A stretch of 62,245 nt of DNA from positions 1 through 62,245 of the forward strand of contig NZ_JAPQFJ010000019.1 of assembly GCF_026738875.1 (NCBI RefSeq), in the 5' to 3' direction. The position numbers were made by a program, and so were the translations under genes. The stretch is from Clostridium brassicae (GTDB lineage: Bacteria; Bacillota; Clostridia; Clostridiales; Clostridiaceae). Below, piece by piece: positions 42,093 to 51,592 of the stretch. Positions within the stretch are counted from its first letter, which is position 1, and each line of letters starts with the position of its first letter. The notes beneath the pieces are model-generated. The model had not been told where the DNA came from and searched no databases. It saw only the letters and a list, made by a program, of their open reading frames with translations.

Positions 42093-42686
42093 ATGAAAGC
42101 TGTTGTTATTTTTCATAGTGTTTGTGGTAATACCTATTTAATGGCGAGAAGTATATATTACAATTTAAAGATAAGTGGAGTGGATGTAGAGATTTTTAGA
42201 GTTAAAGATGATGATTTAGTAGAACTATCGAAAAATTTTCCTGTTGTAAATGACTATTTAGAAGAAATTGTACAAGTTCCTATTGCTAGTTTGGATAAAG
42301 TTTTAGAAAGTGATTATATTTTCTTAGGCTGTCCAACTTATTTTGGAAATGTGTCTGCAGAAATGAAAGCTTTTATGGATTCTTTTTCTCCATTATGGAA
42401 AGATGCTAGTTTATTTGGTAAAAGATTAATAGCTTTTACTTCTTGTGGTAATTCTGAAGGAAGTGGTGATGTTTGTCTTAAAGCAATAAATACTTTTGGG
42501 CAACATTTAGGTATGATGTCTGTTCCTGTTCCAGCTAATTTAGCTAATATTAAAAGCAGTCCAGCTTATGGACTAATACATTACTCTGGAGATATGGGAG
42601 ATAGTAGAATAGATGAGGAAGAAAAAGATTTTATAAAGGAATTTATTCAATTGATTATTAATAAGAGTAAAGTAAAGGCTTTGTAA
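42093..42686 (+). CDS. Flavodoxin-like protein
   Basis: 197 aa, ATG after TGGAGGTAAGTT. FMN phosphate loop HSVCGNTYLMA (8-18), then FLGCPTYFGNVSAEMKAFMDSFS near 75-98 and FTSCGNSEGSGDVCL near 118, the pattern of WrbA-like or long-chain flavodoxins. Electron carrier or NAD(P)H:quinone-type reductase; a partner is not encoded nearby. Confidence 0.85.
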   Translation: MKAVVIFHSVCGNTYLMARSIYYNLKISGVDVEIFRVKDDDLVELSKNFPVVNDYLEEIVQVPIASLDKVLESDYIFLGCPTYFGNVSAEMKAFMDSFSPLWKDASLFGKRLIAFTSCGNSEGSGDVCLKAINTFGQHLGMMSVPVPANLANIKSSPAYGLIHYSGDMGDSRIDEEEKDFIKEFIQLIINKSKVKAL

Positions 42687-42852
42687 CTAAGGTTCTTGTT
42701 CTTAGATATATGAAGTTTAATTAGTGAACTAAAATTTGGGTTTTGTGTGAATTGCTTATTTATATGAATATGTAAATGTAAGCTTTTATTAAATTTTAGC
42801 TAAAATATAGGGGGACCTATAATCCTGTTTATTAATATAATTATATAAATAA

Positions 42853-42899
42853 AGGTTTCTAAGCTTCAGATTAAATCAATATCTAAAACTTAGAAACCT
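42853..42899. terminator. Bidirectional terminator, flavodoxin / deacetylase
   Basis: AGGTTTCTAAG / CTTAGAAACCT perfect 11-bp stem between convergent genes. Confidence 0.75.
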
Positions 42900-42904
42900 A
42901 ATTG

Positions 42905-43798
42905 TTATTTTAAATTATTTACTTTTATAAATTGAGTTTGAGGTGAGTTTTTAGATATTACATCAAAAACAAATCCTTGTGCTTTAAGGCCGTTTATAAT
43001 TTCTGGTAAGGCTTGTACAGTTGTAGTCTTGGGATTTAAGTCATGCATAAGTACAACAGCTTTGTTAGTATGTTTGCTTTGATTTATTACAGAACTAACA
43101 ATTTTATCTTTGTTTTGACGAAATGCTGAGGCGTCTGTGGAATCTACATTCCAATCAAAGTATACATAGCCTTCTTTATCCATTTGCTTTATAATATCTT
43201 TCATTATTGTTTTGCCACCATATTTTCTACTTACTGTATTATTAGAACCTCCTGGGAATCTAAATACATGAGTAGGTTCTTTGCCTGTAATTTGAGTTAA
43301 AAAATTATCTAGTTTTTTAATATCATTTTCAAAATTATTAACAGACGAATATATAGTTTTATAATTATGACTATAAGTGTGATTAGCTAAAGCATGTCCT
43401 TCTTCAGCTATTTTCTTATATAAAGGTGTTAATTCTTCGTGGCCATTTACAAAAAAAGTAGCTTTGACATTATATTCTTTTAAAGTTTTTAATATGTCTA
43501 ATGTGTTTTTGGATGGACCGTCATCAAATGTTAAATAAGCTATTTTTACATTTTTCATTTTTTCTTCATAAGAAGATTTTTTTTCATCTATAGAAGATTG
43601 AAGTTTTTGATTTTCTTCATTAAGTTTTTGATTAGTATTTTTTATTTCATTTATTTGTTTTGATAAATTTTTATTTTCACTTTTTACTTTAATAACTCTA
43701 CTTTCAGCTATAGCTATATTAGAGATGCAAAAGATTAATATAGCAAATAAGGCAACTTGTACAATTTTTAACGTTTTATTGGATTTCTTAGTACTCAT
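42905..43798 (-). CDS. Membrane-anchored polysaccharide deacetylase with coiled coil
   Basis: 297 aa from the ATG at 43798 (GGGTGG upstream). Basic N terminus, TM about 12-30, coiled coil about 35-85 (NLSKQINEIKNTNQKLNEEN), then a NodB/CE4 domain: YLTFDDGPSKNT with the catalytic Asp and metal Asp, HALANHTYSHNY with the two His ligands, RFPGGSNN, and VLMHDLNPKT. Likely deacetylates peptidoglycan or another cell-surface glycan outside the membrane. It is 26 bases downstream of a small TM-coiled-coil gene of matching build. Confidence 0.9.
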   Translation of the reverse strand: MSTKKSNKTLKIVQVALFAILIFCISNIAIAESRVIKVKSENKNLSKQINEIKNTNQKLNEENQKLQSSIDEKKSSYEEKMKNVKIAYLTFDDGPSKNTLDILKTLKEYNVKATFFVNGHEELTPLYKKIAEEGHALANHTYSHNYKTIYSSVNNFENDIKKLDNFLTQITGKEPTHVFRFPGGSNNTVSRKYGGKTIMKDIIKQMDKEGYVYFDWNVDSTDASAFRQNKDKIVSSVINQSKHTNKAVVLMHDLNPKTTTVQALPEIINGLKAQGFVFDVISKNSPQTQFIKVNNLK

Positions 43799-43824
43799 AA
43801 AATTACCACCCACTTAATAAAATA

Positions 43825-44103
43825 TTATTTAGATACTTTTGTCATTTCTTCAGATTTTGCTTTAACGTCTGAATAATCTTTGTTTAATTTTGAATTTTTT
43901 TCTGAAAGATTAGCATTTTGTTCTTTTAATTTTTGTAATTCAGTTTTAAGTTGATTATTTTGAGATTTGTATTCTTCTATTTTAGGACCATTAAAAAAAT
44001 TGATAAATAATGCAACTATTATTATAGTACATGTTATAATCAAACTTAGGATTCTTTTTTTGTATAAAGCCTTTTTTCTTCCACTTGATCTAATATTTTG
44101 CAT
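43825..44103 (-). CDS. Small TM and coiled-coil protein (FtsL/DivIC-like build)
   Basis: 92 aa from the ATG at 44103 (GAAGGAG upstream). Basic cytosolic start (RSSGRKKALYKKR), one TM (about 17-36), then a heptad-rich outer coiled coil (YKSQNNQLKTELQKLKEQNA to 88). No C-terminal domain. The topology is that of FtsL/DivIC-type divisome proteins, but I see no specific match. Co-transcribed with the deacetylase, whose own coiled coil follows its TM at the same distance, so a hetero-coiled coil is plausible. Confidence 0.78.
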   Translation of the reverse strand: MQNIRSSGRKKALYKKRILSLIITCTIIIVALFINFFNGPKIEEYKSQNNQLKTELQKLKEQNANLSEKNSKLNKDYSDVKAKSEEMTKVSK

Positions 44104-44294
44104 AATTATTTCTCCTTCGATATATTTAGAAATACATTCGACAATATTATATACCATTTCATCATAAAGTAAAGTTACAAAAACGTAACAAGGAGAAGAA
44201 AATAATTGGTAGGGTTAGATAATATAGTTTAATGATAGAAATTTAATAAATTATATAGAAATTATTATATTCTATAAAGGGGGAGAAATAATAT

Positions 44295-45092
44295 ATGAAT
44301 TTGATTAAAGGAATAGAGAATGGTGAAATAAAAGTAGATAAGATTGGAATATTAAAAGCAGTATTAATAATAGTGATTTCAATTTTTATTGAAGGGTTTG
44401 GTATGAGTTTTTATCAGCTTATTGAAAGTGGAAAAACATTTGCTTATGGCAATCTTATTGTAGGCATATTATTTAAATATTTTTCTATAGTAGTTATATT
44501 AAAATTATTTGCTCAAAGATTTAGTGAAGGAAACATTCATAAAAAAATAAAGCCTAAGTATTTTTTTATAATTATTTTTATAATTATTGGATTTAGGATT
44601 TTTTATGAATATAGTATAGGCACTTTTGTAAATAAATTAGATGTAAATCCATTGGTTGAAAAGGCTTTTGAAGATCTAGCTTCCACACGTTCAGTCTTTT
44701 TTATATCTGTTTGCATTGTAGCACCTATATTTGAAGAAGTACTATTTAGAGGAATAATATTAAATGGTATGGCTAAAGCTTTAAATGAGAAAGTAGCCAT
44801 TGTTATATCTTCGTTTTTATTTGCCTTAATGCACATGAATTTAGTTCAAGGCATAAATGCATTTTTATTAGGAGCAATTTTAGGCATAATATATTTAAAA
44901 ACAAAATCAATATATTTAAGTATTTTTGCACATTTAATAAATAATACATTAGGAATTCTAATTTCGGCTTATATGGAAAATTTAAAATTAGCAAATTATT
45001 TTTTATTTCAATTTATAGTTACTTTTATTGGAATCGCTATAATGATTTTAGGCTTTTTTATTCTTAATAGAAGGATTAATATTGAAGACTAG
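44295..45092 (+). CDS. CPBP-family intramembrane metalloprotease
   Basis: 265 aa, ATG after GGGGGAGAAATAAT. About seven to eight membrane segments. Motifs of the ABI/CPBP family: FEEVLFRGIILNG (Glu-Glu-x3-Arg), SFLFALMHMN (Phe-x3-His) and FAHLINNTLG (His-x3-Asn). In bacteria these proteins confer self-immunity to bacteriocins or process membrane proteins; substrate unknown. No bacteriocin precursor is evident next to it. Confidence 0.9.
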   Translation: MNLIKGIENGEIKVDKIGILKAVLIIVISIFIEGFGMSFYQLIESGKTFAYGNLIVGILFKYFSIVVILKLFAQRFSEGNIHKKIKPKYFFIIIFIIIGFRIFYEYSIGTFVNKLDVNPLVEKAFEDLASTRSVFFISVCIVAPIFEEVLFRGIILNGMAKALNEKVAIVISSFLFALMHMNLVQGINAFLLGAILGIIYLKTKSIYLSIFAHLINNTLGILISAYMENLKLANYFLFQFIVTFIGIAIMILGFFILNRRINIED

Positions 45093-45114
45093 ATTGTTTA
45101 AAATGACAAATGAT

Positions 45115-45145
45115 TTTATCTGATGTCTAATCATTCTAATACTCA
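45115..45145 (-). repeat. Half copy of the palindromic repeat (inverted)
   Basis: TTTATCTGATGTCTAATCAT then TCTAATACTC is the complement of the 3' half of the repeat family. It stands 94 bases before the 128-aa gene that has three forward copies at its other end. Confidence 0.75.
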
Positions 45146-45238
45146 ATCTTCTTTATAAAATAAATAAATACAACATGTCCCTTTTGGCTATAAAGGCATA
45201 TATTATAGTATGAGCGTGTCTTAAGGGGGGACTTTGTA

Positions 45239-45625
45239 ATGACACAAATAGTTCTTCAATATGTTTTAGTAGTTTTGTTAGTTGTAGGTATAGCTTATTT
45301 TGTATATCTGATTAGAGACAAGGGATTAAATATAAGTGAGGATTACTTTGGAATAGCACGAACGTTGTTAGATTTTTTAGGTAGTAGTGATGATATTACA
45401 GCAAACGGTAAGAGTGTATTGAGAGCAATTTCTGAGGCAGTTAATTATGTAGAAGTTAATTATCGTGATGAAGATAATAGAATAAAAGAGGAAAAGGCTG
45501 TTATTTTAGCTAAAGAAGCTATAGAGACTTTTAATTTTGAAAATAGCATTCCGGAAGAAAATCTAAGACAGCTTATTAGACTCTGTGCCGTTTTTATGCC
45601 ACCTACTAATAAACAGGATTCTTAG
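45239..45625 (+). CDS. Small membrane-anchored protein, holin-LLH-like
   Basis: 128 aa, ATG after AAGGGGGGACTTTGTA. One N-terminal TM (about 5-25) followed by a soluble helical part (AISEAVNYVEVNYRDEDN, KAVILAKEAIETFNFE). The layout recalls LL-H-type phage holins, but the match is weak and no other phage gene is near. The last four codons and the stop (KQDS then TAG) lie in the first unit of a tandem repeat array, so the C terminus was set by the repeat. Confidence 0.7.
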   Translation: MTQIVLQYVLVVLLVVGIAYFVYLIRDKGLNISEDYFGIARTLLDFLGSSDDITANGKSVLRAISEAVNYVEVNYRDEDNRIKEEKAVILAKEAIETFNFENSIPEENLRQLIRLCAVFMPPTNKQDS

Positions 45626-45936
45626 GAGTTATATTCCTTAGAAACCGTTATCCAGGGTCGTGACATTCTTTATCCCTACTTTAAAAAAGTATGGATATTA
45701 GAATGACTAGACATCGGATAAACAGGATTCTTAGAAGTTCTACTCCTTAGAAGCCGTTATCCAGGGTCGTGACATTCTTTATCCCTACTTAAAAAAGTAG
45801 GAATATTAGAATGACTAGACATCGGATAAACAGGATTCTTAGAAGTTCTACTCCTTAGAAACCGTTATCCAGGGTCGTGACATTCTTTATCCCTACTTTA
45901 AAAAAGTGTGGATATTAGAATGACTAGACATCGGAT
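45611..45936 (+). repeat. Palindromic repeat, three tandem units (copies 4-6)
   Basis: Units at 45611-45719, 45720-45827 and 45828-45936 (109, 108 and 109 bp), each running AAACAGGATTCTTAGRAGTT ... CCTTAGAARCCGTTATCCAG ... GTGACATTCTTTATCCCTAC ... ATATTAGAATGACTAGACAT then CGGAT. Each unit folds on itself: TTATCC with GGATAA, CATTCT with AGAATG, CCTACTTT with AAGTAGG. The units are about 95 percent alike, so the array is recent. The start of unit 1 is coding. Confidence 0.95.
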
Positions 45937-46252
45937 AAAGAAGAATAACCACAATTTAAATATTCACCTCACTATATGTAATAGGTGCATACTAGTGAGG
46001 TTTCTTATATAATATAGAAATGTAGAGGTGAAATATGAATTTTATGGAACAAATATAAAATGAACTTGTAAATAATAAAGAAAATGGTTAAAATAGAATG
46101 TAGTTTTTAGATATAAGAACATGTGTTTTGTTTTATAAAAATAGTAAATTAAAAACATATCTTTAAGGATAATAAAGAAAATTTTAAAAAGGTGTTGTTT
46201 ATATTCTTTTAAAATAGATATTAATATAAAAAGAGTTTTATTGGAGGTTAAT
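45937..46252. other. Intergenic region before the topoisomerase genes
   Basis: Holds a hairpin CCTCACT / AGTGAGG (45967-46000), a probable terminator, and a seven-codon frame with a ribosome site (GAGGTG, ATG at 46034) that looks like a gene remnant or leader peptide. Otherwise AT-rich and featureless. Confidence 0.5.
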
Positions 46253-48208
46253 ATGGGTTTAGATAACAAAAACAATATTTCCTACGATGTTATGGATTTA
46301 ACGTCTTTAGAAAAATTAGAGCCAGTTAGAGTAAGACCAGGAATGTATATTGGTTCTACAGGTGTAAAAGGATTACATCATTGTATTTGGGAGATTCTTG
46401 ATAATGCTATAGATGAGATAGCTAACGGGTATGGAAATGAAGTTAGGGTTATTTTAAATAAAGATAAAAGTGTTACTATAGTAGATAATGGTAGAGGAAT
46501 ACCAACAGGAATACATCCTATTAAGAAAAAGTCAGGAGTAGAGATGGTATTTACTGAACTTCATACAGGAGGTAAGTTTAATAATAAGAATTATAAAACT
46601 TCTGGAGGTTTACATGGGGTTGGCGCTGCTGTTGTAAATGCTTTATCAGAATGGCTTGAAGTAGAAGTAAAACAAAAAGGTAATGTATATAAACAAAGAT
46701 TTGAGTATACGTTGGACAAGGAACTAAATAGAAATATGCCAGGAGTTCCTACTACAAAATTAGAAATTGTAGCAAAGACGCAAGAGACTGGGAGTAAAAT
46801 AACTTTTAAACCAGATAAAGAGATCTTTAGTACCATAGATTTTAAATTTGATGTAATAGATGAAAGGCTTCAAGAATTAGCCTTTCAAAATAAGGGAATA
46901 ACTTTAATATTAATAGATGATAGAAAAGAAGAGTCTATAGTCAAAAAATATCATTCAGAAAGAGGACTTTTAGACTTTATAGATTATTTAAATGAAAGCA
47001 AGACAGTGATACATAAGGAACCTATACTTTTTGATGGGGAAAAAGAGGTTAATGGAATAAGAGTATACGGGGAAGTTTGTATGCAGTTTACAGATTCTAC
47101 TACTGAAAATATAGCGAGCTATGTAAATAATATACCTACAACAGAATCAGGAAGCCATGAAGCTGGTTTTAAAACAGGTATGACTAGAGCTTTTAAAGAA
47201 TGGGCAAAAAAATTAAATATAGTAAAGGAAAAGGATAAAGGTTTTGAAGGCGATGATATTAGGGAAGGTTTAACTGCTATTGTAAGAGTTAAGATAAGTA
47301 ATCCTGTTTTTGAAGGACAAACTAAAACTAAGCTGGGAAACAATGAAGCTTATACGATGATGAATGAGTTAGGTTATGTTAAATTAAGTGAGTGGATTGA
47401 AGATAATAAGGAGATAGCCTCAAATATCATAAATAATGCTGTGTCAGCAGCTACAAGAAGAGAAAAAATAAAAAAAATAAATGATGCGGAAAAGAAAAAA
47501 GTAGGAAAAGGTACAGCTCCTCTTGCAGGAAAGATATCTGTATGTACGCTAAAAAGACCGGATGTAGCTGAGTTTATAGTAGTAGAAGGTGATTCGGCTG
47601 GTGGAAGTGCAAAGCAAGCTAGAGATAGAAGATTCCAAACCATAATGCCATCTAAAGGTAAAATAATGAATACAGAAAAACAAAAGCTAGAAAATGTTCT
47701 AGCTAGTGAAGAACTTAAACTTTTTAATGCTGCTATAGGAACTGGGGTTTTAGATAATTATGATGAAGATGATTTAAAATATGATAAGATAATAATATTA
47801 AGTGATGCTGATGTAGATGGATATCATATAAGAACATTATGGATGACATATGTGTACAGGTATATGAGATCTTTAATAACAAATGGTCATTTATATATAG
47901 CATTACCTCCTTTATATAAAGTATATAAAATTGTAAAAGGTAAAGAAATTAAAACTTATGCTTATAGTGATGATGAACTAATTAAAGCAAAGAAGGAAAT
48001 AGGTAAAGGAGCTTTAATTCAAAGATATAAAGGGCTTGGTGAAATGAATCCAGATCAACTCTGGGAAACTACATTAAATCCTGAAACTAGAACTCTTCAG
48101 CAGGTTACCATAGATGATGCGGCTAAAGCTGAAAAAATGGTGTCTCTTTTAATGGGAGATGTAGTTGAACCAAGAAGGAATTATATGTACAAATATGCTG
48201 AATTTTAG
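46253..48208 (+). CDS. Type II DNA topoisomerase subunit B (ParE/GyrB)
   Basis: 651 aa from the ATG at 46253 (TTGGAGGTTAAT). GHKL ATPase: EILDNAIDEIANG (catalytic Glu and Asn), VDNGRGIP, GGLHGVGAAVVNALS. Transducer and TOPRIM: EFIVVEGDSAGGSAKQ (EGDSA) and ILSDADVDGYHI, then QRYKGLGEMNP. Length and pairing with a ParC-like A subunit, away from dnaA/recF, favour topoisomerase IV (ParE), but sequence alone does not exclude a second gyrase. Confidence 0.92.
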   Translation: MGLDNKNNISYDVMDLTSLEKLEPVRVRPGMYIGSTGVKGLHHCIWEILDNAIDEIANGYGNEVRVILNKDKSVTIVDNGRGIPTGIHPIKKKSGVEMVFTELHTGGKFNNKNYKTSGGLHGVGAAVVNALSEWLEVEVKQKGNVYKQRFEYTLDKELNRNMPGVPTTKLEIVAKTQETGSKITFKPDKEIFSTIDFKFDVIDERLQELAFQNKGITLILIDDRKEESIVKKYHSERGLLDFIDYLNESKTVIHKEPILFDGEKEVNGIRVYGEVCMQFTDSTTENIASYVNNIPTTESGSHEAGFKTGMTRAFKEWAKKLNIVKEKDKGFEGDDIREGLTAIVRVKISNPVFEGQTKTKLGNNEAYTMMNELGYVKLSEWIEDNKEIASNIINNAVSAATRREKIKKINDAEKKKVGKGTAPLAGKISVCTLKRPDVAEFIVVEGDSAGGSAKQARDRRFQTIMPSKGKIMNTEKQKLENVLASEELKLFNAAIGTGVLDNYDEDDLKYDKIIILSDADVDGYHIRTLWMTYVYRYMRSLITNGHLYIALPPLYKVYKIVKGKEIKTYAYSDDELIKAKKEIGKGALIQRYKGLGEMNPDQLWETTLNPETRTLQQVTIDDAAKAEKMVSLLMGDVVEPRRNYMYKYAEF

Positions 48209-48410
48209 TAAAGTTTTATAGCTATAAGTATTAGGCACATTAAAATAAATAACTAGTCAGTATGCTAGTCTTTTTGTGAACTACTTCTTTCTTGAAACCT
48301 ACTAATAGAATAACTATTAGCAGAACCCAAATCATTGTATTTCACAAAGTATCTGTAGCATCTTTAACTTGCTATTTATTTTCATATGCCTTAAGAAAGG
48401 AACGTAAGGA
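48209..48410 (+). other. Hairpin element between topoisomerase subunit genes
   Basis: Arms of about 40 bases: 48242-48280 (AAAATAAATAACTAGTCAGT ... CTTTTTGTGAA) and 48341-48383 (TTCACAAAG ... GCTATTTATTTTC), imperfectly complementary, with a perfect inner stem CTAATAG / CTATTAG near 48302-48320. About 140 bases in all. It could be a mobile palindromic element or an attenuating RNA structure that tunes the A subunit relative to B. It is a different family from the 45.6-kb repeats. Confidence 0.65.
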
Positions 48411-51326
48411 ATGTCAAAGAAAAAGTTAGAAATACCTGTAGATAATAATATAATAACAGTACCTCTTTCAGAGATTATGCCTGATAACTATTTGCCTTAT
48501 GCTGTAGAAGTAGCAAAGGAAAGGGCACTTCCAGATGTAAGAGATGGTTTAAAACCAGTACATAGAAGAATATTATATGGGGCATACAAACTTAAAGCTA
48601 TGCCAGATAAACCTTATTTTAAATCTGCAAGAATAGTAGGAGATATTTTAGGTAAATACCATCCTCATGGAGATACTTCTGTATATGATGCCATGGTAAT
48701 TTTAGCACAGGACTTTACTACTAGGATGCCTCTTATTGACGGCCATGGAAACTGGGGAAGTGTGGACGGAGATAATGCAGCAGCTATGAGGTATACTGAA
48801 GCTAGGCTTACTAATATTGCTTTAGAGATGTTGAAGGATATAGATAAAGATGTAGTAGAAATGGTAAATAACTATTCAGATACAGAACTTGAGCCTAAAG
48901 TGCTTCCTGCAAGATTTCCTAATTTACTTGTTAATGGAGCTTTTGGTATAGCAGTAGGACTTGCAACTAATATACCTCCTCATAATTTAGAGGAAGTTAT
49001 TGATGGTACAATTGCTTTAATAGATAATAAAGAAATTGATACAAAAGAACTCATGAAATATGTTAAGGGTCCAGATTTACCTACTGGTGGAATACTTATA
49101 GGAGAAAAAGCTTTATTGTCTTCTTATGAAACTGGAGAAGGAAGAGTAACTTTAAGAGCTAAAACAAGTATTGAGAAATTAGATAATGATAGATATGGAA
49201 TAATTATAAAAGAGTTTCCTTATAGAAGAAATAAGGCTAAAATTCTTCAGATAATTTCGGAGATGACTGCTGATAAGAAGCATGCAAAAAATTTAGAAAC
49301 TATAGCTGATATTAGAGATGAATCTGATAGAAATGGAGTAAGAGCAGTAATAGAATTTAAAAAGTCAACAGAAATGGAAACTGCTGAGAAGGTATTAAAG
49401 TATTTGTTTAAGAAAACGGATTTGCAATGCAATTTAAGTTTTAACATGGTGGCAATTGCTGAGGGTAAACCTCAAACTATGGGATTGAAGCAAATCTTAA
49501 TGCATTATATTGATCATCAAAAAGATGTTGTAATAAGAAGAACTAAAAAAGAACTAGAAATTGCGGAAAGAAGATTTCATATAGTAGAAGGTTTTATTAA
49601 AGCAATAGGAATTATAGATGATATTATTGCTACAATAAAAGCATCTAAATCTAAAAGTGATTCAGAAACTAATATTATAAATAAGTTTGGCTTTTCAGAA
49701 ATTCAAGCACAAGCAATAGTAGAACTTATGTTATACAGACTTACTGGACTTGAAATTAAAGTTTTTGAAAAAGAGTATAAGCAGCTTGAGAAGAAGATAA
49801 AATCATTGAAGAAAATATTAGGAAGTGAAAAAGAGTTACTAAATTTAATTAAGAAAGAGTTAGAAAAGGTAAAAGAAAACTACAAAGATAAAAGAAGAAC
49901 TAAAATTATTAAAAATGATGATGAAGCTAAAATAGATATAGATGAACTAGTTTTAGAAGAAGATGTAGTAATTACTATGTCAAATGAAGGTTATATAAAA
50001 AGAATCTCTGAAAAATCATATAAAAGGTCTAATACAAATGTGGAAGAGATAGAGTACAGAGAAGGGGATTTTAATAAATTCCTAATAAATTCGAATACAA
50101 AAGATAATTTGATTGTATTTACAAATGAAGGGAATATGTATCAAATAAAATGTTCCTTAATTCCAGAAATGAAGTGGAAAGAAAAGGGGCAGAGAATAGA
50201 TGAGTTAATAAAACCATTGAATTTAGATAAAGAAAATATTGTAACAGTATTTAATATAGATGAGTTTTCAAGAAATAAGGATTTTATATTTTTCACAAAT
50301 AAAGGTATGATTAAAAAGACCTCTTTAGATAAATTCAAAACTAATTACTCTAAGCTAGTGGCATTAAAATTGAAAGAAAATGAAATGCTTATTCATACTC
50401 AATTATGTGATAAAGATAGAAAAGAAAAATATATAAGAATAAAAACTTTTAACAAACTTGAGTTTTTTGTGAAAGAACCACCAATTGAAGAAGTAGATAG
50501 AAGTATACTAGGAACTCAACTTTTTGTTCTTTCAAATAAAGATAGAGTTTTGGAAGTGGAATATGTTGAAGAATTTGATTATAAAAATTTTAGTGTAAAT
50601 ATTGATAAAAAAGGATATATTAAAGTTTCACAAAAATCTATAAGTAAGAAAGATAAACCTTTAAGATGTGTTACTAATTCATCTAGCACTTTAATGGTAT
50701 TTGGTGATAAAGGAAGCGTATTTAAAGTGCCTTCAAATATGATCCAAAATATTGATTCAACTGGAATTAATTTAAGTGAAGTTGTAGATGAATACAATCT
50801 TGATGAGGAGATTAGAGGTATTTTTTCAATATCAGATTTTAAATTAGAGTACAGTATATTCTTTTTCACTAGAAATGGATATGTAAAAAGAACCTTATTA
50901 AAAGAATTTGATGGAGAATACGTGTTTACTAAAGGGTATAAGCTTAAAAGCGAAGATGATAAAATAATAAGTATATGTATATCTGATAGTTTGAGTAAAG
51001 ATGTATTATTAATAACAAAAAACGCTATGTGTATAAGGTTTGAAGCTGAAACAATAGGAGCTATGGGTAAAATAGCTTCTGGAGTTACAGGAATAAGTCT
51101 TAAAGATAATGATGAAGTTATATATGGAAGTTTAGTAAGTAGTGCCAATATAAATGATGAAATTGCTTTAGATAGTGAAGGATTAACTAAATTAAAACTT
51201 ATTTCTAGAAAAAGCGTTGAAGAAAGTGTAGATATTAAAGATATAAAACTTCAAAATAGAGCTGGTAGAGGTGGAAAATTACTTTTATTAGAGCTAGATG
51301 ATTATATAAATAGTATAAAAAAGTAA
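48411..51326 (+). CDS. Type II DNA topoisomerase subunit A (ParC/GyrA)
   Basis: 971 aa, ATG after AAAGGAACGTAAGGA. Breakage-reunion domain: [32 protein letters not shown] (quinolone-resistance region with Thr at the Ser position), and the active-site Tyr in [10 protein letters not shown] long coiled coil (about 365-500) precedes a six-blade beta-propeller (505-960). A canonical GyrA box (QRRGGKG type) is absent from the first blade; a similar string, QNRAGRGGK, stands near the extreme C terminus. Longer than usual for ParC. Most likely topoisomerase IV subunit A, translated after the hairpin gap. Confidence 0.9.
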   Translation: MSKKKLEIPVDNNIITVPLSEIMPDNYLPYAVEVAKERALPDVRDGLKPVHRRILYGAYKLKAMPDKPYFKSARIVGDILGKYHPHGDTSVYDAMVILAQDFTTRMPLIDGHGNWGSVDGDNAAAMRYTEARLTNIALEMLKDIDKDVVEMVNNYSDTELEPKVLPARFPNLLVNGAFGIAVGLATNIPPHNLEEVIDGTIALIDNKEIDTKELMKYVKGPDLPTGGILIGEKALLSSYETGEGRVTLRAKTSIEKLDNDRYGIIIKEFPYRRNKAKILQIISEMTADKKHAKNLETIADIRDESDRNGVRAVIEFKKSTEMETAEKVLKYLFKKTDLQCNLSFNMVAIAEGKPQTMGLKQILMHYIDHQKDVVIRRTKKELEIAERRFHIVEGFIKAIGIIDDIIATIKASKSKSDSETNIINKFGFSEIQAQAIVELMLYRLTGLEIKVFEKEYKQLEKKIKSLKKILGSEKELLNLIKKELEKVKENYKDKRRTKIIKNDDEAKIDIDELVLEEDVVITMSNEGYIKRISEKSYKRSNTNVEEIEYREGDFNKFLINSNTKDNLIVFTNEGNMYQIKCSLIPEMKWKEKGQRIDELIKPLNLDKENIVTVFNIDEFSRNKDFIFFTNKGMIKKTSLDKFKTNYSKLVALKLKENEMLIHTQLCDKDRKEKYIRIKTFNKLEFFVKEPPIEEVDRSILGTQLFVLSNKDRVLEVEYVEEFDYKNFSVNIDKKGYIKVSQKSISKKDKPLRCVTNSSSTLMVFGDKGSVFKVPSNMIQNIDSTGINLSEVVDEYNLDEEIRGIFSISDFKLEYSIFFFTRNGYVKRTLLKEFDGEYVFTKGYKLKSEDDKIISICISDSLSKDVLLITKNAMCIRFEAETIGAMGKIASGVTGISLKDNDEVIYGSLVSSANINDEIALDSEGLTKLKLISRKSVEESVDIKDIKLQNRAGRGGKLLLLELDDYINSIKK

Positions 51327-51334
51327 AAATATGA

Positions 51335-51374
51335 GACTTGTGTAGATTTAAAAATACACAGGTCTTTTGTTTTA
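51335..51374 (+). terminator. Intrinsic terminator after the topoisomerase A subunit
   Basis: GACTTGTGTA / TACACAGGTC with a 10-base loop, followed by TTTTGTTTT. Confidence 0.85.
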
Positions 51375-51592
51375 TTTAAGTATGTTAAAAAATTAATAAA
51401 ATAATTAAAAATTTAACAATTAAGAATTTTAAAATGCATATTTCAGAAAATTAAGAAACATGTACAGAACTGAGAATTGTGTCTTATATTTGTACATAAT
51501 CTCTCCAAAGAAAGAATTATAAGGTTTTACATAATGGCTTAAATGTAATATATTATTTTATGATTGAATTTTAGTGAAAGGTGCTAATTAAA

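Noticed and set aside
45239-45625. Prophage remnant based on the holin-like protein
   Set aside because: No lysin, tail or integrase gene is nearby and the holin resemblance is only topological.
45611-45936. CRISPR array
   Set aside because: Three units of about 109 bp with no unique spacers between them and no cas genes; a tandem palindromic repeat.
50579-51148. Minus-strand ORF of 189 aa inside the topoisomerase A gene
   Set aside because: Shadow frame of a strongly conserved coding gene; composition Ile/Leu/Ser typical of antisense of AT-rich clostridial genes.
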